Source: Anaerobium acetethylicum (GTDB lineage Bacteria; Bacillota; Clostridia; Lachnospirales; Lachnospiraceae). Taken from it: a stretch of 64,000 nt of DNA. The notes beneath the pieces were generated by a model that saw only the letters and a program-made list of their open reading frames with translations, ran no database searches and had not been told where the DNA came from. Both the position numbers and the translations under genes were made by a program. This document shows positions 24,651 to 33,300 of the stretch, in pieces (the stretch's first letter is position 1; each line of letters begins with the position of its first letter). The stretch covers positions 1 to 64,000 of the forward strand of contig NZ_FMKA01000006.1 in NCBI RefSeq assembly GCF_900096945.1. The letters run 5' to 3'.

Positions 24651-27600
24651 ATGAAAAAGTCTTGCACAAGAAGAGTCACGGCTTTGGTTTTAGCGGCGGC
24701 GATGATTGCGACATCAGGGTTTGGAGCTGGGGCTTTCCAGGCTGCGTCAATTGTTAAAGCGGCCGGGACAGTAAGGGAAACGGGTGCTGATTCATCTGCC
24801 GAAGAAACAGCAGCTGTTAAGGCTGACAGCGGAACGGACTCTGAAACAGGAAATGACCTGCGTCTGTGGTATGATGAACCCACATCAAAAGGCACGACCA
24901 TATTAAGTGCCGGTGCATCTACAACGGCTGCAAATAACATCTGGCAGCAGCTGACGCTGCCAATCGGTAACGGCTTTATCGGAGCGAATATATACGGAGA
25001 AATTGCCAGTGAGCACCTGACGTTCAATGAGAAGACATTATGGACCGGAGGACCAAGTGAATCCAGACCTGCCTACAACGGAGGAAACATTGAAGCGAAA
25101 GGGAATAATGGACAGACAGTGAAAGAGATTCAGGCACTGTTTATCGCAGGGCAGGATGCACAGGCAAGCAGCTTATGCAACCAGCTTGTCGGCACATCAA
25201 ACGGCTACGGCTGCTATACGGGATTTGGAGACATCTACATGGACTTCGGGTTCGATGGCACAAAAGCCACCAATTATACAAGAGACCTCAATCTCAATAC
25301 TGCAATCGCATCGGTGCAGTTCGATTATGAAGGAGTTACCTATGAAAGGGAATATTTCACAAGCTACCCTGACAATGTAATGGTAATGAAACTGTCAGCC
25401 TCAGAAGCAGGCAGCCTGAATTTCGATGTGAGATTTCCTTCAAAAGCAGGTGGGACTCCGGTAGCATCCGGTGACACCATCGTTTTGAAAGGCAGACTTG
25501 CAGACAACCAGATGAAGTACAACGGACAGCTGAAAGCGGTTCCGACAGGTGGTACGGTTACTGCCGATGGATCGAAGCTTACAGTGAGCGGTGCGGACTC
25601 GGTAGTGCTCTACATCTCTGCGGGAACAGACTATGCGGACCTATATGATACGTACAGGACGGGACAGACAGATGCAGAGCTCAATGCAGAAATAGCAGAC
25701 CTCATCACAAATGCCGTAACAAAAGGCTATGATCAGGTCAAGGCAGACCATCTTGCGGATTACCAGGAACTGTTTTCAAGAGTGGACCTGGACCTTGGAC
25801 AGGAAACGCCGACACTGACTACAGATGAACTGCTGAAACAGTATAAAGCAGATAAGACAACGAAAGCGCAGAGCAGTGCCCTGGAAGTCATCCTTTTCCA
25901 GTATGGAAGATACCTTACAGTTGCCAGCTCCAGGGAAGGCAATGAACTTCCTTCAAACCTTCAGGGGATGTGGAATGACAGGGGAGCGGGGGAAGCGACG
26001 CCGTGGAATTCCGATTACCATATGAACGTGAACCTTCAGATGAACTACTGGCCGGTCTATTCCACGAATCTTGCGGAATGTGCAGAACCGCTGGTCGAGT
26101 ATGTGGATGCCCTGAGGGAACCGGGACGTGTTACTGCAGCAATCTATGCAGGTGTTGTCAGTGACGAGGAAAATCCAGAAAATGGTTTCATGGCACATAC
26201 CCAGAACACTCCTTTCGGATGGACCTGTCCGGGATGGGATTTCAGCTGGGGATGGTCTCCGGCAGCAGTGCCGTGGATCCTCCAGAACTGCTGGGAGCAT
26301 TATGAATACACAGGCGACCTGGCATACATGGAGCAAATGATCTACCCGATGATGAAGGAAGAAGTGAAGCTGTATGAACAGATCCTCATCGAAGACCCGG
26401 AAACAGGAAGAATGGTGTCAGCACCTGCATACTCTCCGGAACAGGGACCAAGGACGCTGGGAAATGCCTATGAGCAGGAGCTGATCTGGCAGCTGTATGA
26501 AGACACCATTAAGGCGGCAGAGCTTCTTGAAACAGATCCGGCACTGGTTGCAGAATGGAAGCAGACCCAGGCGAAACTTGATCCAATCGAAGTCGGAGAC
26601 GACGGACAGATCAAAGAATGGTATGACGAAACGACATTATACAGCATGGGAACCGGTGCAAACCACAGGCATATGTCACAGCTTCTGGCACTCTACCCAG
26701 GCGATATGATCACAACGGATACAAAAGAATGGATGGATGCGGCTATCGTTTCCCTTACGGAAAGAGGCGACAGTTCAACAGGCTGGGGAATGGGACAGAG
26801 AATCTGTTCATGGGCAAGGACCGGAGACGGAAACCACGCATACAAGCTGATCCAGTCCCTTTTCGATTCAGGAATGTATCCGAACCTTTGGGATGCGCAT
26901 CCGCCTTTCCAGATTGATGGAAATTTCGGCGCAACTGCAGGCATATCAGAAATGCTGGTTCAGAGCAATGCAGGATACATCAATATACTTGCGGCGCTTC
27001 CGGATGCATGGGATGCAGGAAGCGTTGACGGGCTTGTTGCAAGAGGAGATTTCGAAATCGGGATCGAATGGAGCGACAAAAAGGCTGACGAGATCACCAT
27101 CCTGTCAAATGATGGAGGAGAATGTGTCGTAGATTACGATGATATCAGCCATGCAAAAATAGTGACAGGCGACGGAACAATTGTGGAAGACATCACAGCA
27201 GTCAGCCCGGACAGGGTTTCCTTCGAGAGCGTGGCAGGCGAAACCTACACCATCGTTCCTATGGATGTGGCAGCAGAAGTCAAGGCTGCGCCGGCAGGAC
27301 TGGCTGCGTCAAGGACAGATGCGGATTCAGTGGAATTGAGCTGGGAAGCAGTGGCAGGAGAAGGCACTGTAACCTATAACGTATTCAGAAAAATCGGTAC
27401 GGGAGAGTTCGTAGAAATCAAATCGGGAATTACAGGAACAACATTCACGGATGCTGACGCCAACGAGGTTCTGGGGGGAATCGAGTACAAGCTTTCAGCA
27501 GTAGCGGATGCTGAGGAAACAGCCATGACTGCGGCTGCCGCAGTAGGCGACACGCGTGCCAAGGCAAGCGCAATCACGGTAAGCAGCAAGTCGGGCATCA

Positions 27601-30152
27601 ATAAAATTTCAGCAATGGGCGGATCACTACAGATGAAAGCTGAAATAACACCGGCGAATGCATTTGATAAAAGTGTCACATGGTCGGTGGACAACACATC
27701 AAAGGCAACGATCGATGCAAATGGACTGCTGACCGCAGTTGGAACTGAAAATGGTTCGGTAACTGTTAAGGCAACAGCTCGTGACGGCTCCGGAGTAGCA
27801 GGTACGGTTGTCGTTCCGATTCGTTTTAGCGAAGCTGAAATATCCACAATCATTCCGAATTCATTAAGTGGAACAGCGATCAATCCTGCAATTACAACAT
27901 CATCAGGATGGTATATCTGGCAGGAAGCCGGACATCTGAACGGTAAAAAGCTTGAAACGATGACGCTGAATGCAGTATGCAGCTATACGTTTACGGGAAC
28001 GGGAATCGAAATCTATGGTGAGAAGAATGCGGACTTCACGAAGATGGAAATCACCCTTGACGGTGAAGTACAGGAAACCGTAAGCGTAAAGAATTCATCA
28101 GATGTGTTCCAGCAGCTTCTGGCTTCCTACAGGAACATGGAGAACGAGGAGCATACAATAAGCATAAAGGCAGTAGCCGATACGGCAGGCGGAACCAGCA
28201 CAAAAGTTGCAATCGACTATTTCAAGGTGATTTCAGCTGATGCCACAGCAGCCACAAATACTGAAACATCGGAAGTAATCGAAGATTCACCTGTCGGAAC
28301 AACAATCAATCCTTTGTTTGGCCTGACAGGTACCTGGTACATATGGTCGGAAAGCGGGCAGTCAGACGGCTCGAAGCTGGAAACTACGACATTGAACTCG
28401 ACCTGTACCTATAGTTTTACGGGAACGGGAATCGAACTGTACGGGCAGAAGAATCCGAATTTCACAAAGATGGAGATCACCCTTGACGGGGTGGCGCAGA
28501 CACCTGTAACCGTATATTCGGCAACGGATACAAAACAGGCCCTTCTGGCTTCCTACAGGAACCTGGAAAATAAGTCACACACCATCGTAATCAAGGCGGT
28601 TCCTATGAACACTGGCGGAACAAGCACGAAGATATCAATCGACTTCATAAAGATTTTTGACACGGTGATTGCAGAAACAGACAAGGCGGAACTTTTCACT
28701 TTGGTAAGCACAGCATCTGACGAGCTGAAACAGGATAAATTCACAGCATCCTCATGGGCGGCATACAGCTCTGTTTTTGAAGAGGCGGTGTCTGTGATCA
28801 ATGATGCTGATACAACGGCAGACGAAGTAGCGGCAGCGTTGACTGCATTCGAAGCGGCAAAAACGGCGCTTGTGCCAGACCCATCTGCCGCTCAAGCACC
28901 TGCAGCGCCTCTGGATCTGAAGACAACAGGCACGGAGCAGGAAAGCTTTACGCTTGCATGGACAGGAAGCGTGGGTGCGGCAAAATATAAGATTTACAGA
29001 AACGGAGAACTCCTTGCGGAAACAGAAGATACCTGCCTTAGGGTTGGGAATCTGAAAGCAGACACAGCCTATGACATCAGTGTGTCCGCAGTCAGCGAAG
29101 CAGGGGAATCAGCAGCGGCACATATTGCAGCAAAGACGATCCCGGCGCCGGATACGACAGCACCGGAAAAACCGGCTGGACTGAAGGCATCAAAGGTTAC
29201 AACCACATCAGCCGTCATTTCATGGAATGCCAGCGCATCGGCAGATACTGCAGGATATTTCCTCTATGTAAACGGTGCAAGGCAGGCTGTAAAGGGCACA
29301 TCAGTCACCCTTACCGGCCTGGAGCCTGAGATGATCCAGTTTATCCAGGTCGTAGCGGCGGACAGCAGAGGAAATGCATCCTCACCGTCAGTGTTAGGCT
29401 TCACAACGGTACAGACCGTGACGGATCCGGTAGAAGCTTTCGTAATAAGGCTTTATGAAAAAGTACTGGGAAGAACGGCAGCAGCGGAGGAAATCAGCTA
29501 CTATACGACATCCCTGAACGCAAAGGAAAAGACAGGAGCGGATGTAGGACGCGGATTCGTATTCAGCCCTGAATTCACAGGAAGAAGTCTGAGCAACGGG
29601 GAGTATGTCGAGATGCTGTATGAGACGTTCATGGGACGTGCTTCTGACGAAGAAGGAAAAGCATATTGGACAAATTTCCTGGATAACGGAGTCTCAAGGC
29701 TTTATGTATTCAGGGGATTCGTTGAATCAGCGGAATACACAGAAATCTGCGAGTCATACGGAATAAGCAGGGGAAGTGTGGCGCTGGAGGCTCCGATGGA
29801 TCAGAATCCGAACCTTACAATGTATGTGTTCCGCCTGTATGACAAAGCCCTTGGCAGAGCGGCGGAAACTGAAGGGCTCAACTTCTATGCGGGAGAAATC
29901 GGTTCCGGCAGAATGGCTCCGCTTCAGGCGGCCCAGAACTTCATTTTTTCATCCGAGTTCAGGGACAGGAAGCTTTCGGACAGCGAATACATAAAAGTGC
30001 TGTATCGTACCTTCATGGGCAGGGAATTCGACCAGGGCGGTCTGGATTACCACCTGAACAGAATGGACAAAGGGACAGGCAGAGAAGAGATTCTTCCTGG
30101 ATTTGCAGAAGCACCAGAATTTGAAAAAATCATGGCCGGATTCGGATTGTAG
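24651..30152 (+). CDS. Secreted GH95 alpha-L-fucosidase with accessory modules and DUF4214 tail
   Basis: 1833 residues. A signal peptide is followed by a complete GH95 enzyme (about 70-870), normally an inverting alpha-1,2-L-fucosidase; some members act on L-galactose. Family marks: LRLWYDEP, LPIGNGFIGANIYG, NEKTLWTGGP, HMNVNLQMNYW (Asn459 and Asn461 match the catalytic asparagine pair), SPE with Glu597 as candidate general acid, and DGNFG near 756. Then come FN3 (880-970), Big_2 (975-1060), two tandem modules of about 135 residues that look carbohydrate-binding (1064-1340), FIVAR (1343-1410), two FN3 (1415-1592) and DUF4214 (1590-1833). GGGAGGAACAAAGAA precedes the ATG at 24651. It suits removal of terminal fucose from mucin or milk glycans. 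Confidence 0.9.
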   Translation: MKKSCTRRVTALVLAAAMIATSGFGAGAFQAASIVKAAGTVRETGADSSAEETAAVKADSGTDSETGNDLRLWYDEPTSKGTTILSAGASTTAANNIWQQLTLPIGNGFIGANIYGEIASEHLTFNEKTLWTGGPSESRPAYNGGNIEAKGNNGQTVKEIQALFIAGQDAQASSLCNQLVGTSNGYGCYTGFGDIYMDFGFDGTKATNYTRDLNLNTAIASVQFDYEGVTYEREYFTSYPDNVMVMKLSASEAGSLNFDVRFPSKAGGTPVASGDTIVLKGRLADNQMKYNGQLKAVPTGGTVTADGSKLTVSGADSVVLYISAGTDYADLYDTYRTGQTDAELNAEIADLITNAVTKGYDQVKADHLADYQELFSRVDLDLGQETPTLTTDELLKQYKADKTTKAQSSALEVILFQYGRYLTVASSREGNELPSNLQGMWNDRGAGEATPWNSDYHMNVNLQMNYWPVYSTNLAECAEPLVEYVDALREPGRVTAAIYAGVVSDEENPENGFMAHTQNTPFGWTCPGWDFSWGWSPAAVPWILQNCWEHYEYTGDLAYMEQMIYPMMKEEVKLYEQILIEDPETGRMVSAPAYSPEQGPRTLGNAYEQELIWQLYEDTIKAAELLETDPALVAEWKQTQAKLDPIEVGDDGQIKEWYDETTLYSMGTGANHRHMSQLLALYPGDMITTDTKEWMDAAIVSLTERGDSSTGWGMGQRICSWARTGDGNHAYKLIQSLFDSGMYPNLWDAHPPFQIDGNFGATAGISEMLVQSNAGYINILAALPDAWDAGSVDGLVARGDFEIGIEWSDKKADEITILSNDGGECVVDYDDISHAKIVTGDGTIVEDITAVSPDRVSFESVAGETYTIVPMDVAAEVKAAPAGLAASRTDADSVELSWEAVAGEGTVTYNVFRKIGTGEFVEIKSGITGTTFTDADANEVLGGIEYKLSAVADAEETAMTAAAAVGDTRAKASAITVSSKSGINKISAMGGSLQMKAEITPANAFDKSVTWSVDNTSKATIDANGLLTAVGTENGSVTVKATARDGSGVAGTVVVPIRFSEAEISTIIPNSLSGTAINPAITTSSGWYIWQEAGHLNGKKLETMTLNAVCSYTFTGTGIEIYGEKNADFTKMEITLDGEVQETVSVKNSSDVFQQLLASYRNMENEEHTISIKAVADTAGGTSTKVAIDYFKVISADATAATNTETSEVIEDSPVGTTINPLFGLTGTWYIWSESGQSDGSKLETTTLNSTCTYSFTGTGIELYGQKNPNFTKMEITLDGVAQTPVTVYSATDTKQALLASYRNLENKSHTIVIKAVPMNTGGTSTKISIDFIKIFDTVIAETDKAELFTLVSTASDELKQDKFTASSWAAYSSVFEEAVSVINDADTTADEVAAALTAFEAAKTALVPDPSAAQAPAAPLDLKTTGTEQESFTLAWTGSVGAAKYKIYRNGELLAETEDTCLRVGNLKADTAYDISVSAVSEAGESAAAHIAAKTIPAPDTTAPEKPAGLKASKVTTTSAVISWNASASADTAGYFLYVNGARQAVKGTSVTLTGLEPEMIQFIQVVAADSRGNASSPSVLGFTTVQTVTDPVEAFVIRLYEKVLGRTAAAEEISYYTTSLNAKEKTGADVGRGFVFSPEFTGRSLSNGEYVEMLYETFMGRASDEEGKAYWTNFLDNGVSRLYVFRGFVESAEYTEICESYGISRGSVALEAPMDQNPNLTMYVFRLYDKALGRAAETEGLNFYAGEIGSGRMAPLQAAQNFIFSSEFRDRKLSDSEYIKVLYRTFMGREFDQGGLDYHLNRMDKGTGREEILPGFAEAPEFEKIMAGFGL

Positions 30153-30178
30153 AAACAGGCGAAAAATAAGGGAAATAG

Positions 30179-30216
30179 ATCATGGCCAGGAATGCTGTGG
30201 CTTTCCTGGCCGTGAT
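30179..30216 (+). terminator. Terminator after the GH95 gene
   Basis: ATCATGGCCAGGAA pairs with TTCCTGGCCGTGAT (one G-U) around a 10-nt loop. The T-run is weak. Confidence 0.55.
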
Positions 30217-30225
30217 TTATCAAAA

Positions 30226-30276
30226 GTAACGATTCAGGACGATGTCCTCGCGGGACAGGGGTTCTGGATAGTTGCT
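30226..30276. repeat. Degenerate family A-like element, copy 6
   Basis: GTAACGATTCAGGACGATGT CCT is followed by GGTTCTGGATAGTTGC. The arms resemble family A but the centre is expanded, so membership is tentative. Confidence 0.35.
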
Positions 30277-30336
30277 ATAAAAATAGATCAGATGTGCAAA
30301 AAATGCATATCAAAAAAATGAGGAGGAACAGTTATT

Positions 30337-33300
30337 ATGAAAAGAAAAAAGAAATCTTCTGTAATAGCGGGATTTTTAGCGGGGGTCATGATGATGACCC
30401 AGGTACTGGAACTGGTACCGTCGCTGACCGTAAATGCAGCGCCTGTGACAAGGACTGAAACGTTTGACCTTTCAGTTTCGGATCCGGCATGGGTGAAGAC
30501 AGGTACATTTGAAGCCGTGGAAGAAGGCGGCGTAGTATGGCATGACGTGAAAGCGGGAGCAAACAACAACAATGCAGACAACCCTGCAGTGCTTCTGAAC
30601 ACCAATGCCGCAACGGCAGGCATGTCAGACGGAACAGTGGAAATGACGATCAAGCCGGTATCGACACCTGCAAATACCAGATTTGGTCTATTTGTTAAAT
30701 ATGTGGATGCAACACATTATGTATATGCGGGATATAACGGCAGCGGCTGGTACTGGCAGTACCAGAACGGCACTGACGGAAGCTATGGAAGCTACCAGTC
30801 CGCACCAGCGCCGGCAGCCGGAGAGACCGTCGATGTGAAGGCAGAATTTGCCGGAACCACATTGAAATTCTATTTAAACGGCGTCTTAAAGGGAACGAAT
30901 GAAATTGCAGCGCTTTCCGCATTTTCGAACCCTTCAGTCGGCTTAAGGGCAGCAACCTACGGCGGAGCAGTTACAGAAATCCAGTTTGCGAATACGGTAA
31001 TCAAAAAGACCGTTGACGGTACAACTGAAACTGTAGTTGAAAACGGAGCTGATACATGGGCCCTGGCATCAACTGCAAGCGGTGAGACCTTTACAACAGC
31101 ACCTGCAGTGCCTGATGCCACCTGGCTCAGGAACACCGGAGCAGCGGCAGCACTCTATCCGTGCGAAATGCAGAACGGATCTGTAGAAGCTGTATTAAGA
31201 GCCGATACAGCAGCGTCTGCTTCAAAGGCGGGAATCGCCTTGAGATATGTGGATGCGGATAACTGGGTTTTCGCAGGTTATGATACCACGGCAGGCTGGT
31301 ATTACGAATATAAGGTAAATGGTACAGGAAACTATGGTTACTTTACCGATGCTGCAACACCTGCAGAGGGAACGGAAACCGCAGTCAAGGTTGCCCTTGA
31401 AGGCGGAAACCTTACCTTATATCTGGACGGTGTAAGCAAGGGAACAAAAGAGCTTGGAGATGCAGTTGCAGGAATGGCTGCAGGACAGATCGGCTTCCAG
31501 GCCCTGAATGCAAATACAGGCATCAGCGTGAATGCCATCAGCTACACAAAAATCTATGAAGCTGAAACGACAGAATATGTAAACAATTTCGATACTGCAG
31601 ATTCAGCAGGCACATTCAGGAATATCGGAAACGTGCCATCTAACGCGACTTTTACAACCGTAGCGGATGAAGACGGCGGATACGCAATGAAGGCTGCTGT
31701 CGGAGCTGATTCAGCCAACAAGACGATCATGGTGGATTCCAATAGCGGGATGTTCAAAAACGGCGTAATCGAATTCGACGTTACTCCTGAATCAGACGGA
31801 ACAAGATTCGGAACTGCACTCCGTGCGACAGGAAACAACAGCCTGATCTTCATCGGATGCGGCGATTCTCCAAACCAGTGGTTCTACGAGGTATGGAGCG
31901 AAAACGGAAACTCATGGAGCAGCATGTTCGAGGGTCCGGCCCTTACCGCAGGAACGACACGCCACATCAAGGTAAAACTGCTTGATACGGCAATTACGCT
32001 CTGGGTCGACGAAACCAAAGTGATTTCAGCATCACTTCCTTCGGCAGCTCCGACCGGTGAAGGATATTTCGGACTTTACAAATTAAGGTCAGCCAACTCT
32101 TTTGTAATAGACAACCTTTCAATCAGGGAAATCGTACCGGCAGCAGAACCGACGACACCTGAAAATATCACGACAATCACTTCGGAAAAACTCACGGCAG
32201 CCATTGATCAGGTGTTCCCGAGAGTAAAAGGATACACCTACCACGGAACAACGGACAAGAACTTCTACGGACAGACAGAAAGCATCTATGGAGTCAAGAT
32301 CAACGGCCTTCTCCTCTATCCGCAGGTAACATTCAACGGAGTATCGGAAGCAGGAGATTCAGCAACCTACACGCTGACTGCGAAGGATACGGACAATGAC
32401 ATCGATGCAGTAATCGATGTGAAGATCAGTGTTGCAGACAATGATCTTACTTATGAAATCACAAAGGTACAGAACAATATTCAGGATGTACAGAAGATCA
32501 ACACCATTGAAATCCCTGAACTGAATCTTGTATCAGTTAAGAGCACACAGGCAGGAGCTGCTTTCAAGGGCACTACCATATCTGGAAACACGACTGTATG
32601 TGGTGACTCGGCAATCACATTCGACAGCGGATTCACTGCAAATGAAACAGCAGGCTATGCATACGCATTCGTTTCAGCGGACGGCTTAAGCGCAGGCATC
32701 TGGAGCAATTCAGAAGCACCAGGCGACAAGAGGGTGACGAGAAACAATACGGCAGATACTATCTCGCTGGCAAGTTCCTTATGGTATTACCAGGTAGATA
32801 TGATGGGCGCACCGCAGGAAGAGCTTCCTTGCACAAAAGTATGCATCACGCCGGATGTAAATGACGACGGTGCTGCAGACTGGCAGGACGGCGCGATCGA
32901 ATACCGTGACATTATGAATAATCCTTTGGGTTCAGAGGATATCCCTGAACTTGTAAACTACCGAATCGTCATGAACTTCTCAAGCCAGGCGACAAATCCA
33001 TTCCTCAAATCAGCAGATAATATCAAAAAGGTATATCTTGCAACTGACGGACTGGGACAGGCAGTTATGCTCAAGGGGTATGCGAACGAAGGACATGACT
33101 CCGGACATTCAGACTACGGCGACATCGGTGAACGTATCGGTGGAGCAACAGACATGAACACCCTGATCGACATCGCTCATGAATATGATGCCCAGATCGG
33201 CGTTCATATCAATGCACAGGAAACATATCCTGAAGCAGACATGTTCAGTGAAGAATTGATCAATGGAAGAGCAGACGGATGGGACTGGCTGGATCCTTCC

